The position numbers and the translations under genes were made by a program. From positions 1 to 54,900 of the forward strand of contig NZ_FOWD01000030.1 of the NCBI RefSeq assembly GCF_900115365.1: a DNA stretch of 54,900 nt, in the 5' to 3' direction. The stretch is from Anaerocolumna aminovalerica (GTDB taxonomy: Bacteria; Bacillota; Clostridia; Lachnospirales; Lachnospiraceae). Below are positions 33,575 to 42,586 of this stretch, piece after piece (position 1 is the stretch's first letter; the number at the start of each line of letters is the position of its first letter). The notes beneath the pieces are model-generated. The model had not been told where the DNA came from. It made no database searches and saw only the letters and a list, made by a program, of their open reading frames with translations.

Positions 33575-33612
33575 CTAATTTTTGAATAAATTTTCATTCT
33601 ATATGCAGAATA

Positions 33613-33652
33613 TACAAAAAGAGTTATCCCAATTGCGTATTGAGACAACCCT
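33613..33652 (-). terminator. Terminator of cheW
   Basis: Minus strand GGGTTGTCTCAAT/ATTGGGATAACTC stem with two G-U pairs, followed by TCTTTTTG, 37 nt after the cheW stop. Confidence 0.85.
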
Positions 33653-33688
33653 TCTTATAAATATGGTTTTTGAATTCGGAAAAGTTCA

Positions 33689-34159
33689 CTATTGATTTTC
33701 CATTAAAAGTTCTATATTTTCTTGCTCTTTCTCCGTTAATATTCCATTGTGATCAAGAAGTATAATCATACGCCCGTTTATATTAGCAATACTTTTTATA
33801 TAGGATGTATTCTTGCCTTTTACTATAATGGGCGTTTCGCTGATATTTTCATCTGGAATTTCAATAATTTCTTTCACCGCATCCACTTCATATGCCATCA
33901 TAATATTATTGGATTTGGTAATTACCAGTTTGGTATTTTCATCAATTCCCTTTTCTTCCAATCCAAACTTTTTGCGTAAGCTGTAAACAGGAATTACATC
34001 TCCGCGAAGGTTAATAATTCCTTTTATACATTCTGGTCCATTGGGAACTCTGACAATATCGGTGTATTTTTCAATAGCATTCACAATCATAATATCCAAA
34101 CCGTATTCTTCGTCTCCCAATGCAAATATTACCTGCTTTGTTTGTGCTGACTTTATCAT
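33689..34159 (-). CDS. cheW: CheW-like chemotaxis adaptor
   Basis: 156 residues forming one CheW domain: QVIFALGDEEYGLDIMIVNAIEKY, VPNGPECIKGIINLRGDVIPVYSLRKKFG (the conserved NLRG...P block) and a C-terminal IKSIANINGRMIILLDH. It would link chemoreceptors to CheA, or serve as a CheV-less coupling protein. No other che genes are near, so it is a solitary adaptor downstream of prfB. ATG preceded by AGGAGG with 7 nt. The organism's motility is supported by flagellar genes further on. Confidence 0.92.
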   Translation of the reverse strand: MIKSAQTKQVIFALGDEEYGLDIMIVNAIEKYTDIVRVPNGPECIKGIINLRGDVIPVYSLRKKFGLEEKGIDENTKLVITKSNNIMMAYEVDAVKEIIEIPDENISETPIIVKGKNTSYIKSIANINGRMIILLDHNGILTEKEQENIELLMENQ

Positions 34160-34196
34160 TTGCGTTCCTCCTATCTCATATACTGCAAGTTACTAT

Positions 34197-35334
34197 TTAT
34201 ATATTTTGATTTTGGATTTCATTAGTACTTTTTATATTAATCCATTTTAAATATTCGTTAATAAAAGGATCTATATAGCCGTCCAATACGTTAGAAACAT
34301 TTCCAACTTCTGCATTGGTCCGGTGGTCTTTTACCATAGTGTATGGCTGCATAACATAGGAACGTATCTGATTGCCCCATCCGATTTCTTTCACTTCACC
34401 ACGGATTCCAGATTCCTTCTCCTGATTTTCCTGTTTCTTCAATAAATATAATTTTGCTTTTAACATTTGCATTGCCTTATCTTTATTCTGAAACTGAGAC
34501 CTTTCATTCTGGCACTGTACAACAATTCCTGTAGGTATATGAGTAATTCTGATTGCAGAGGAGGTTTTGTTTACATGCTGTCCTCCTGCACCGCTGGACC
34601 GATAGGTATCTATTCTCAAATCACCTTCATCAATTTCGATACCGGTATCTTCTTCAATATCCGGCATAACATCACAGGATACAAAGGAGGTCTGTCTTTT
34701 TCCTGCTGCATTAAATGGTGAAATACGCACCAAACGGTGAACTCCATGCTCAGACTTTAGGTGCCCATAAGCATTGACTCCGTTGATTTGTATGGTTATG
34801 GACTTAATGCCTGCTTCTTCTCCATCTAAATAATCCAGTACTTCAGTAGTATAGCCTTTTTTATCCGCCCATTTCTGGTACATCCTAGAAAGCATACTTG
34901 CCCAGTCGCAACTTTCTGTTCCTCCTGCACCTGCATGGAGAGTCAGTATAGCGTTATATTTGTCATATTCATCCGATAGAAGGGTATTAAGGCGTAATTC
35001 TTCCAGATTCTCTATGAATTTCTTTAATGTTTCTTCTATCTCAGGTATAAGGGATTCATCATTCTCTTCATAGCCCATCTCTATTAAAGTTTCAATATCT
35101 TCGTATTGACCTTTTAAAAAACAGTATCCGTCTATTATATCTTTTAAATTTTTTAATTCTTTTACATAGCCCTGAGCCTTCTCTGCTGAATCCCAAAAAT
35201 TAGGTTCCTCCATAATATGCTCAAGCATGGTCACTCTCTCCTGTTTATTTACCAGGTCAAAGTGAATCCCCCACTTCTTTTAATGGCCTTTCATAAGAAT
35301 TAAGAGTATATTTTAATTGATCTAATTCTACCAA
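34197..35334 (-). CDS. prfB: Peptide chain release factor 2 (programmed +1 frameshift)
   Basis: Terminates translation at UGA and UAA. The main part has GGQ in RSSGAGGQHVNKTSSAIR and the RF2 stop-recognition tripeptide SPF in LVRISPFNAAG. The coding sequence starts in another frame at TTG 35334 with 25 sense codons (VELDQLKYTLNSYERP..., typical RF2 N-terminus), reaches TGA at 35259-35257, and continues after a +1 shift at CTT-TGA-C. The product is about 370 residues. RF2 shortage raises shifting, so the gene autoregulates. cheW follows. Simple ORF callers would start it falsely at 35234. Confidence 0.95.
35256..35276 (-). promoter_or_regulatory. prfB programmed +1 frameshift site
   Basis: Minus strand CTTTGAC (35262-35256) with an internal Shine-Dalgarno-like GTGGGGGAT just upstream, the classical RF2 arrangement. 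TGA is codon 26 from the TTG start. Confidence 0.95.
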
Positions 35335-35399
35335 TATATCACCACTTTCATTATATTATTATTCTCATTCTAAAGACTGATTTTAATCAAAGAATCCAA

Positions 35400-35459
35400 C
35401 GATTGAGAGATTTGAGCGAAAATTCAGCAACGCTAAATTTTCGCTCAGAATGACATCGT
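35400..35459 (-). terminator. Hairpin after secA, possible terminator or repeat element
   Basis: GAGCGAAAATT/AATTTTCGCTC with an 11-nt loop, extended outward by imperfect ATTG/CAAT and CGATG/CATCG pairing. It lies about 130 nt beyond the secA stop and upstream of prfB. No U run follows on the minus strand, so it may instead be an intergenic palindrome; the arm TCATTCTGAGCGAA resembles the one at 2887. Confidence 0.55.
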
Positions 35460-35587
35460 TTTTACTCAGATTAATGGCTTATTCCGGTTGATATATTGCC
35501 CGGATCAGCATACTTTACTCTCCTTGACATAACATGTCAGCTTATATACTTTACTAAACTAAATGCTTTCACGGAGCATAAATATGG

Positions 35588-38155
35588 TTAAGCACTCTTT
35601 CCATGGCAATACTTATACTTCTTGCCGCTGCCGCATGGGCATGGATCGTTTGGCTGAATCTTTTTACCGACTCTGCGAACCGGTCCTTGTTGAACAGAAT
35701 CGTCCTTGTTGGTTCCGGTCACTTTAGCAACTTGCTCACGTTCTACTTTCTGCTCGATTCTTACATGCATTAAAGCTTTTACCGTATCTTCACTGATTGC
35801 TTCTGTCATTTCATCGAACATTTCAAATCCCATGAATTTATATTCTACCAGTGGATCTCTTTGTCCATATGCCTGTAAACCAATTCCTTGACGTAATTGA
35901 TCCATATCATCGATATGATCCATCCATTTTCTATCAATAACTCTAAGCAAAATAACACGTTCAATTTCTCTTAACTGTTCTTTTTCCGGGAATTCTGCTT
36001 CTTTTGCTTCATAAAGTTTTACTGCATCTTCTTTTAACTTTTGCATTAATGCATTCTTCTTTAATCCGGTTACCTGGTCTAAGGTAATTGGCTCTAAAGG
36101 TATAATAGGCAGAATGTGATTATTTAAATCATCTAAATCCCATTCTTCCGGACTTTGATCATCACTGATAGATCTGCCTACTGCCTTTTCAACTGTATCA
36201 GTAATCATTTTATAGATAGCATCTCTCATGCTTTCGCCGTCCAGTACGCGCCTTCTTTCTGCATAGATGATCTCACGCTGGTCATTATTTACCTGATCAT
36301 ATTCAAGTAAATTCTTTCTGATACCAAAGTTGTTATTTTCAATACGTTTCTGGGCTTTTTCGATAGCACTGCTTAACATCTTATGTTCAATTTGTTCTCC
36401 ATCCGGTAAGCCTAAGGAATTGAACATACCCATTAATCTTTCAGAACCGAATAGACGCATTAAATCATCTTCCAAGGAAATGAAGAAGCGGGATTCACCC
36501 GGGTCTCCCTGACGTCCGGCACGTCCTCTTAACTGATTATCAATACGTCTGGATTCATGACGTTCTGTACCAATAATCTTAAGGCCTCCGGCTTCTTTTA
36601 CCCCTTCACCAAGTTTAATATCAGTACCACGGCCGGCCATATTGGTTGCAATAGTAACTGCTCCAAGCTGACCTGCATCTGCTATGATTTCTGCTTCTAA
36701 TTCATGGAATTTCGCATTTAATACTTTATGAGGAATATTTTTTTTCTTTAATAAATCACTTAATTCTTCGGAAGCTTCGATAGTAATAGTACCTACTAAT
36801 ACCGGCTGACCTTTCTTGTGTGATTCCACGATTTCATTAACAACTGCATTCAGTTTTTCTTTCTTAGTCTTATATACCGCATCTTGTCTGTCATTACGGA
36901 CAACCGGCAAATTGGTTGGAATCTCAATAACGTCCATTCCATATATTTCTCTGAATTCTTTTTCCTCTGTTAATGCTGTACCTGTCATACCGCATTTTTT
37001 ATCATATTTATTAAAGAAATTCTGGAATGTAATCGTAGCTAAAGTTTTACTTTCTCTTTTTACCTTAACTTTTTCCTTTGCTTCAATAGCCTGATGAAGA
37101 CCATCGGAATAACGTCTTCCGGGCATAATACGTCCGGTAAATTCATCTACGATTAAAACCTCGTCATCTTTTACTACATAGTCTTTGTCTCTAAACATTA
37201 AATTATGGGCACGTAATGCCAATATGATATTATGCTGTATTTCAAGATTCTCAGGATCAGCAAGGTTTTCTATATGGAAGAATTCTTCTACCTTCTTTAC
37301 ACCTTCTTCGGTTAAGTTAACATTCTTGTCTTTTTCATTTACAATAAAATCACCGGTTTCTTCAATTTCTTCCTTCATAATTGCAGCCATTTTGGTAAGT
37401 TCTGCACTTTCCTTACCACGAACTAACTGTCCTGCAAGAATATCACATGCTTCATATAATCTGGTTGATTTACCGCTTTGGCCGGAAATTATAAGAGGTG
37501 TTCTTGCTTCATCAATTAATACAGAGTCCACTTCGTCAATGATGGCATAAGGTAAGCCTCTTTGTACTAATTGCTCCTTATAAATAACCATGTTATCTCT
37601 TAAGTAATCAAATCCCAACTCGTTATTGGTAGCATAGGTAATATCGCAATTATAGGCTTCTCTTCTCTCATCATTATTCATACTGTTTAAAATTACGCCT
37701 ACTTTTAAACCTAAGAATTCATGTATTTGTCCCATCCACTCAGCATCACGTTTTGCTAAGTAATCATTAACGGTAACGATATGAACACCTTTACCCTCTA
37801 AAGCATTCAGATAAGCCGGTAAAGTAGAAACTAATGTTTTACCTTCACCGGTACGCATTTCCGTAATTCTTCCCTGGTGAAGAATCACACCACCTATTAA
37901 CTGTACCCGGTAATGTCTCATGCCCAGAGTTCTTTTTGCCGCCTCTCTTACTACGGCATAAGCTTCTACTAATACGTCGTCTAGCGTTTCCCCATTTTTT
38001 AGTCTATTTTTAAATTCTACTGTTTTATTTCTTAATTCTTCATCTGAAAGTTTTTCCATTGAAGGCTCTAATGCTTCTATTTTATCAACGATTGGATAAA
38101 CTAATTTTAATTCTCTTTCACTGTGTGTACCAAATATCTTTTCTAAAAAACCCAT
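35588..38155 (-). CDS. secA: Protein translocase ATPase SecA
   Basis: Motor of the Sec export pathway at the cytoplasmic membrane. 855 residues. Walker A MRTGEGKT (about 100-107), DEAD-type box [27 protein letters not shown], and [16 protein letters not shown] of the second helicase domain. C-terminal zinc motif [14 protein letters not shown] for SecB/ribosome or lipid contact. Normal length. It is a single-gene unit with its own promoter; ATG preceded by AGGAGTGAAAAAAT. Lies just downstream of hpf. Confidence 0.98.
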   Translation of the reverse strand: MGFLEKIFGTHSERELKLVYPIVDKIEALEPSMEKLSDEELRNKTVEFKNRLKNGETLDDVLVEAYAVVREAAKRTLGMRHYRVQLIGGVILHQGRITEMRTGEGKTLVSTLPAYLNALEGKGVHIVTVNDYLAKRDAEWMGQIHEFLGLKVGVILNSMNNDERREAYNCDITYATNNELGFDYLRDNMVIYKEQLVQRGLPYAIIDEVDSVLIDEARTPLIISGQSGKSTRLYEACDILAGQLVRGKESAELTKMAAIMKEEIEETGDFIVNEKDKNVNLTEEGVKKVEEFFHIENLADPENLEIQHNIILALRAHNLMFRDKDYVVKDDEVLIVDEFTGRIMPGRRYSDGLHQAIEAKEKVKVKRESKTLATITFQNFFNKYDKKCGMTGTALTEEKEFREIYGMDVIEIPTNLPVVRNDRQDAVYKTKKEKLNAVVNEIVESHKKGQPVLVGTITIEASEELSDLLKKKNIPHKVLNAKFHELEAEIIADAGQLGAVTIATNMAGRGTDIKLGEGVKEAGGLKIIGTERHESRRIDNQLRGRAGRQGDPGESRFFISLEDDLMRLFGSERLMGMFNSLGLPDGEQIEHKMLSSAIEKAQKRIENNNFGIRKNLLEYDQVNNDQREIIYAERRRVLDGESMRDAIYKMITDTVEKAVGRSISDDQSPEEWDLDDLNNHILPIIPLEPITLDQVTGLKKNALMQKLKEDAVKLYEAKEAEFPEKEQLREIERVILLRVIDRKWMDHIDDMDQLRQGIGLQAYGQRDPLVEYKFMGFEMFDEMTEAISEDTVKALMHVRIEQKVEREQVAKVTGTNKDDSVQQGPVRRVGKKIQPNDPCPCGSGKKYKYCHGKSA

Positions 38156-38240
38156 ATTTTTTCACTCCTGTATTATTTGGATTGGTTCGCTAAATTACAA
38201 CTTCCCTCATTATATTTATATATTTTACATTTCAGCATAT

Positions 38241-38269
38241 ATTGTAACATTTACATAGATAGTAATCAA
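38241..38269 (-). promoter_or_regulatory. Promoter of secA
   Basis: Minus strand TTGATT (38264-38269), 17 nt, TACAAT (38241-38246), about 85 nt before the secA start. The 342-bp gap 38156-38497 holds this promoter and the hpf terminator, and no gene. Confidence 0.75.
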
Positions 38270-38371
38270 CTCTTTTTATAATTGTTCATTTTCCGTTCAC
38301 ATTTTTTCTTTCTGTACACAATACCGTAATCTTTTGTTTAAAATATATCAAATTATAATGAAACATACAAC

Positions 38372-38446
38372 AGAAAAAGCTGCCGTATTGAACTTACGGA
38401 TTCAACTGATTGGTTGTCTCCAGCAAAGCTTCTGATACGACAGCTC
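38372..38446 (-). terminator. Terminator of hpf
   Basis: Minus strand AGCTGTCGTAT ... ATACGGCAGCT with a 48-nt loop that has some internal pairing, followed by TTTTTCTG. It lies about 50 nt after the hpf stop. Confidence 0.85.
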
Positions 38447-38497
38447 ATTACTAATCCTTAGCAATTAAATTTTGTTTTGTTGTAATTAAATCCACTA

Positions 38498-39025
38498 TTA
38501 GAATTCTGGTTCAATTAGACCGTAAGTGTTCCCCTTGCGTTTGTAAACTACATTAACTTCGTCTGTTTCCGCATTACGATATACGAAGAAATTATGGCCT
38601 AATAATTCCATCTGAATACAAGCTTCTTCCGGATCCATAGGTTTGATTGCAAACTTTTTCGTTTTAACAATTTTAATAGAATCATCTTCTGCATAATCGT
38701 CTTCAATAAAAGCCTGATTAAAATTAACTGCCGCTTGTTTTTGTTCTATTAATTTATTTTTGTATTTTCTTAATTGACGTTCAATAATCTCTTCTACTAA
38801 ATCGATGGAAACATACATGTCATTACTAACTTGTTCGGCACGAATAATAGTTCCTTTCATAGGGATAGTTACTTCAATTCTCTGTCTTTCTTTTTCCACA
38901 CTCATAGTTACATGAATTTCAGTATCAGGAGTAAAATATCGTTCCAGCTTGCCAATCTTCTCATAAACAGCTGATTTTAAACCTTCTGTCACATCAATAT
39001 TTTTACCGCTAATTATATAACGCAT
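38498..39025 (-). CDS. hpf: Long-form ribosome hibernation promoting factor
   Basis: 175 residues. N-terminal RaiA/HPF domain (MRYIISGKNIDVTEGLK, KLERYF, VEVTIP-like strands) that occupies the decoding site of idle ribosomes. A charged linker leads to a C-terminal dimerisation domain (MDPEEACIQMELLGHNFFVYRN, VVYKRKGNTYGLIEPEF) that joins two 70S into 100S. I chose ATG at 39025, preceded by AAGGAG with 9 nt. A strong promoter with an inverted repeat in its spacer lies 45 nt upstream. Confidence 0.95.
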   Translation of the reverse strand: MRYIISGKNIDVTEGLKSAVYEKIGKLERYFTPDTEIHVTMSVEKERQRIEVTIPMKGTIIRAEQVSNDMYVSIDLVEEIIERQLRKYKNKLIEQKQAAVNFNQAFIEDDYAEDDSIKIVKTKKFAIKPMDPEEACIQMELLGHNFFVYRNAETDEVNVVYKRKGNTYGLIEPEF

Positions 39026-39069
39026 TATGACCAACTCCTTTTTAATTCATATTGTATTACTATATAAGT

Positions 39070-39098
39070 ATTATATCACATGGCTGATTATGTGACAA
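39070..39098 (-). promoter_or_regulatory. Promoter of hpf with an internal inverted repeat
   Basis: Minus strand TTGTCA (39093-39098), 17 nt, TATAAT (39070-39075). The spacer region carries TCACAT-N8-ATGTGA, a perfect 6+6 inverted repeat that could be an operator covering the -35/-10 gap. Confidence 0.8.
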
Positions 39099-39348
39099 GC
39101 AAATAAAAAACACCCCTCCTATCTTTCTTTCTTCCATTTTATTTTATTATTATTGATAATTCTATTTAATCTGTCATTATTTACCCAAAATTCGAATAAT
39201 TAGAAAACAAATTATCTTTTTATTTGACAATATAGGTTAACTGTCTCAACAATTCATTTTCCTTTATTTTTGTCATATTTATCATTACTTACAAAACAGA
39301 TTTTCGTCCTTGACAAGGATTTTATATTCGACAGGGGTGGTTGATAAA

Positions 39349-39419
39349 TGTGGATAATGTGGATAACTCGGTGTATAACTCTCTTTTCGTTAAAAATGAA
39401 CGCTTAAAATTGTGGATAA
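39349..39419 (+). promoter_or_regulatory. DnaA-box-like cluster
   Basis: TGTGGATAA, the exact complement of the consensus TTATCCACA, occurs at 39349-39357, directly again at 39358-39366, and at 39411-39419. GTGTATAAC at 39371 is a near variant. TTATCCACG lies at 39626-39634. Flanks are very AT-rich. No replication gene is adjacent. Confidence 0.65.
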
Positions 39420-39501
39420 CTTTTGGATGAATGGGGAACCATTTTTGTCCAACTTTATTTTTTAAGAGCACTTTTTTATTATTTGTGCACTTTGTACATG
39501 T

Positions 39502-39533
39502 CCCTATTTGTCAATAGGGCTTTTTTTCTTTTT
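39502..39533 (+). terminator. Orphan plus-strand intrinsic terminator
   Basis: CCCTATT-TGTC-AATAGGG followed by C and TTTTTTTCTTTTT, a textbook terminator reading rightward. No plus-strand gene lies upstream of it, so it may end a small untranslated transcript from the DnaA-box region. Confidence 0.7.
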
Positions 39534-39670
39534 GTAAAAAGCAAAATTATATACTATTTGCCAAATATTAATCAATTTTCAAAATATTTAACTACAATTC
39601 AAAAAACTCTGCCCTTTATACCATTTTATCCACGATTATTTCCCTTTTATGGGTCGAAACAGTTTTAAAT

Positions 39671-39710
39671 AAAAAAATGTCATTCTAAACCTAAGCCTAG
39701 AATGACATTT
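39671..39710 (-). terminator. Terminator of the NlpC/P60 gene
   Basis: AAATGTCATTCTA/TAGAATGACATTT, 13-bp perfect stem with a 10-nt loop, followed on the minus strand by TTTTATTT. Confidence 0.9.
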
Positions 39711-39774
39711 ATATATTGTTCTTTTATTATGTTTTATTACTTGTATATTATTCGTTAATTACCATCTATATACC

Positions 39775-41079
39775 CTAAAATACTCTTCTTACAATATAAG
39801 GTGTACGATATTTATAATTGGATATCTTAATTCCATCTCTTTGGTTAGAGGCATGTACAATTCTATCATTTCCAATATAGATTGCAACATGGTTTACATT
39901 ACCACTGCTGTTACGATAGAAAATCAAATCTCCCGGCTGACGTTCTGATATATCCACAACATATCCTGCTGACTGAGATTGTTCACCTGATGTACGTCTA
40001 ATACTCTTTCCAAAATGGGAATAAATAGCTCGAACGAAACCGGAACAGTCTGCACCATTGGTTAAGCTTTCTCCACCATAAACATATGGATTACCAACAA
40101 ATTTAACACCGTAGTCCGCTATCTGCTGACCGTTTCCGGAACCGCTGCTGGAAGGTTTCTGTGTTTCCTTTGCTGGTTCTTTTGGAGTGTTGGATGTATT
40201 GGATGTATTAGTAGTATTAGTAGTATTTGAATTTGCCGCTTTCTGAACTGCTTCCGCCTGCCTTTGGGCTTCTGCCTTTCTGGCTGCTGCTTCCGCTCTT
40301 TCTGCTTCCTGTTCCCTAGCAAGGGCTTCTAATCTTTCTATCTCAGCTTGCTTAGCTGCTTCTTCTGCTGCCAGCTTAGCCTGTTCTTCTTCTATGGAGA
40401 TTGCATAATCAAATTTAACATCTATATTAATAAGTTCTTTAGAAACGAAGCCTGTTTCCACATCATCAATCATGATTTCCGCCCATTCTTCGTATTCCTT
40501 AATAATATAATAACTTTCTCCTAATGGAACCATATTAATTATCTTAGTATCGGTACCTTGCCCTTCTCTTACAAAAAGAGTTTCTGTATTGACCGTAGCA
40601 TACTTAGTTGCAAATTCTTCGATTAAGCTTTCTGCCTCTTCTCCGATTGCTAAATATTCTGCCTTAATATAGCCATCCACTTTACCGGAATGAATTTTAA
40701 CCCATTCCCCTTCAGTTTCTAAAATATCCGTTGCACAGCCACGATATAATTTACCTACAATTTCACTTTCTGTATTCGGTTCTGTTCTTATATTAACATA
40801 ATCATTGGCAACGGATATACCCAAATTGGCATATGGGGAAACAACTTCTGTCATCTTCTCTTTAGGATTTTCTTTTGAAGATATAGTTTCTAATACTGCT
40901 TCCGCTTCTCCTACCTGGTCTTCCGGAACCACATCATAATACTCATCAATCTTTTGTGTAATTCCGGCTATAGGTTTATCAGATGTAATTGTAGAAGCTT
41001 TCGCAGTTACTGTAGTACCTAGTGACAGAAATGCTCCGGCAGCGAAAAGGGATACTTTAACCACAGTTCCATTTATCAT
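39775..41079 (-). CDS. Secreted SH3-domain NlpC/P60 peptidoglycan endopeptidase
   Basis: 434 residues. Signal peptide (VVKVSLFAAGAFLSLG...TAKA). Two bacterial SH3 domains (VNIRTEPNTESEIVGKLY; TLFVREGQGTDTKIINMVPLG). A long Ala/Glu-rich coiled coil (EEEQAKLAAEEAAKQAEIER onward). A Thr/Asn/Ser linker (TNTTNTSNTSNT). C-terminal NlpC/P60 domain with catalytic Cys in GADCSGFVRAIY and His in NHVAIYIGN, with a further polar residue after HASN. It cleaves stem peptides in the wall, probably D-Glu to diamino acid. ATG at 41079 is preceded by AAGGAGG; the open frame continues 17 codons upstream without support. Confidence 0.93.
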   Translation of the reverse strand: MINGTVVKVSLFAAGAFLSLGTTVTAKASTITSDKPIAGITQKIDEYYDVVPEDQVGEAEAVLETISSKENPKEKMTEVVSPYANLGISVANDYVNIRTEPNTESEIVGKLYRGCATDILETEGEWVKIHSGKVDGYIKAEYLAIGEEAESLIEEFATKYATVNTETLFVREGQGTDTKIINMVPLGESYYIIKEYEEWAEIMIDDVETGFVSKELINIDVKFDYAISIEEEQAKLAAEEAAKQAEIERLEALAREQEAERAEAAARKAEAQRQAEAVQKAANSNTTNTTNTSNTSNTPKEPAKETQKPSSSGSGNGQQIADYGVKFVGNPYVYGGESLTNGADCSGFVRAIYSHFGKSIRRTSGEQSQSAGYVVDISERQPGDLIFYRNSSGNVNHVAIYIGNDRIVHASNQRDGIKISNYKYRTPYIVRRVF

Positions 41080-41197
41080 ATGAAAGTTGACCTCCTTAAA
41101 AGATTTCACAAGTGAAAATCTTAAAATCATCTCATTAGTTTAAATAAGTTTTACAAATTAAAATTAATTGTTACAAATCTATTAAATTTCTGAGGTC

Positions 41198-41226
41198 ATT
41201 ATATCAAACTATACTACGTCTGTCAA
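41198..41226 (-). promoter_or_regulatory. Promoter of the NlpC/P60 gene
   Basis: Minus strand TTGACA (41221-41226), 17-nt spacer, TATAAT (41198-41203): a perfect consensus sigma-A promoter, about 115 nt before the start codon. Confidence 0.9.
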
Positions 41227-41311
41227 CTATTAAACTGGTAAAAACATGGTTAATTATGACCAATTATTTTAATTATTCAGAATATTTCTAGTTATAATGC
41301 AAAAAATTAGA

Positions 41312-42235
41312 TTAAAGAGTATTTAAATACTTTTCTACCGCTGTAATGGCATTGGCACCATCTGATGCTGCAGTTATGATTTGTCTCAGTTCTTTTGTAC
41401 GGATATCCCCTGCTGCAAAAACACCGGATACATTGGTCTTGCAATCTTCCCCTGCAATAATATATCCGTTTTTGTCCATATTAATGATATCTTTATAAAC
41501 TTCTGAGGTTGGAATATTGCCAACTGCAATAAATATGCCATCTACCTCCAGGGCCTTAGATTCTTCTGTTTTTACATTCTTTACTTCTATTTGAGATACC
41601 TGTTCCTGACCAAGTATCTTTTCTACTACCGTATCCCAAAGTATTTCAACATTTTCCATAGAAACCAGTTTGGAGGTATAGCTTTTTGCAGCTCTGAATT
41701 CATCTCTTCTGTGAATTACATATACTTTTTTACATAGCCTTGCCAAGAAAATTGCATCCTCCACCGCTACATCTCCGCCGCCCACTACTGCAGTTACTTT
41801 ATTTCTAAAGAAAGCACCGTCACATGTAGCACAATAAGATACACCTAAACCGGATAGTTTTTCTTCTCCCTCTACCATTAGCTTACGTGGTTTTGCACCT
41901 GCTGCAATAATTACTGCTTTAGCAGAATAGGAAGTACCCTCATCCAGGGTTACTTTCTTAATATCATCTTCTACCTCAAATTTCACTGCTTCGCCGGTAA
42001 TGAAATTCATATTTAACTTATCACAATGCTCCCTGAATTTAGTACCTAAATCAAACCCGCTGATGCCTGGAATTCCAGGATAGTTATCCACTTCATAGGT
42101 ATTGATAATTTGTCCCCCGCTCATAGGGGCCTTCTCAATAATTATAGTGTCTAATTCTGCTCTTCCTGCATAAATTGCTGCTGCCAGACCTGCAGGACCG
42201 GATCCTATAATAATTAAATCATAAATTTTATTCAT
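41312..42235 (-). CDS. trxB: Thioredoxin-disulfide reductase
   Basis: FAD-dependent reductase passing electrons from NADPH to thioredoxin. 307 residues. FAD loop GSGPAGLAAA (11-20); redox pair CATC at residues 135-138; NADP loop VGGGDVAVEDA; second FAD motif GVFAAGDIRTKELRQI. ATG at 42235 is preceded by AAAGGCGGG; the frame is open 28 codons upstream, but that extension codes through a structured leader and lacks similarity. No thioredoxin gene lies nearby. Transcribed from 42392-42420 through that leader. Confidence 0.95.
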   Translation of the reverse strand: MNKIYDLIIIGSGPAGLAAAIYAGRAELDTIIIEKAPMSGGQIINTYEVDNYPGIPGISGFDLGTKFREHCDKLNMNFITGEAVKFEVEDDIKKVTLDEGTSYSAKAVIIAAGAKPRKLMVEGEEKLSGLGVSYCATCDGAFFRNKVTAVVGGGDVAVEDAIFLARLCKKVYVIHRRDEFRAAKSYTSKLVSMENVEILWDTVVEKILGQEQVSQIEVKNVKTEESKALEVDGIFIAVGNIPTSEVYKDIINMDKNGYIIAGEDCKTNVSGVFAAGDIRTKELRQIITAASDGANAITAVEKYLNTL

Positions 42236-42272
42236 ATAAATAACCCGCCTTTCTTCAATACCTGCAAACTTT

Positions 42273-42357
42273 AAGCCCAGGCACAAATTGGTGTGAGAAA
42301 AATCAACAATTTTTCTCACTACCTCCGCCCTGGTGTTTTAACACCTTCTTCTGGGAC
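42273..42357 (-). ncRNA. Structured 5' leader of trxB
   Basis: The minus-strand transcript can form an outer stem CCCAG/CTGGG (ends near 42353 and 42274). Inside are two hairpins: GGTGTTTTAACACC (42331-42344) and GTGAGAAAAAT-TGTTG-ATTTTTCTCAC (42292-42318, a perfect 11-bp stem), joined by the purine-rich AGGGCGGAGGTA. It lies between the promoter and the start codon. It does not match a T-box or a riboswitch I know. Confidence 0.5.
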
Positions 42358-42391
42358 TAAAAAACTCTTTTCCTATTATAGAAAATATATT

Positions 42392-42420
42392 ATAATAAAA
42401 ATAGAGTAAAGGATTTGCAA
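42392..42420 (-). promoter_or_regulatory. Promoter of trxB
   Basis: Minus strand TTGCAA (42415-42420), 17 nt, TATTAT (42392-42397). The -35 box is inside an imperfect palindrome (GGATTTGCAAG...CTTGCAAAATCC, 42411-42437), a possible operator. Confidence 0.55.
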
Positions 42421-42586
42421 GCTTGCTTGCAAAATCCTGAGCGTAGTTTACAAAGATTATGAACACTCTCTTGTTCATGATATAATATATTATAACATAT
42501 TATAACAATCAAGAACAATCCTATTCGATTTTTCTTTGATGTATGTTTCGCAGTACCTAATTTTCTACTAAAGAGGAGGTGTACTC

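Larger units (their letters stand above)
39099..39670. other. Long non-coding gap with DnaA-box-like sites
   Basis: About 570 bp between hpf and the terminator of the cell-wall hydrolase gene. It contains DnaA-box-like sequences and one orphan plus-strand terminator, described separately. An open frame on the plus strand (39423-39668) starts with TTG without a ribosome binding site and is not credible. Confidence 0.6.

Noticed and set aside
39423-39668. 81-residue open frame in the gap before the NlpC/P60 gene
   Set aside because: Starts with TTG without a Shine-Dalgarno sequence, crosses an intrinsic terminator, and has an aromatic-rich composition typical of AT-rich non-coding DNA.
42258-42357. 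trxB leader considered as a T-box or c-di-GMP riboswitch
   Set aside because: It lacks the T-box AGGGTGGNACCGCG block and specifier-loop order, and lacks the c-di-GMP aptamer core.
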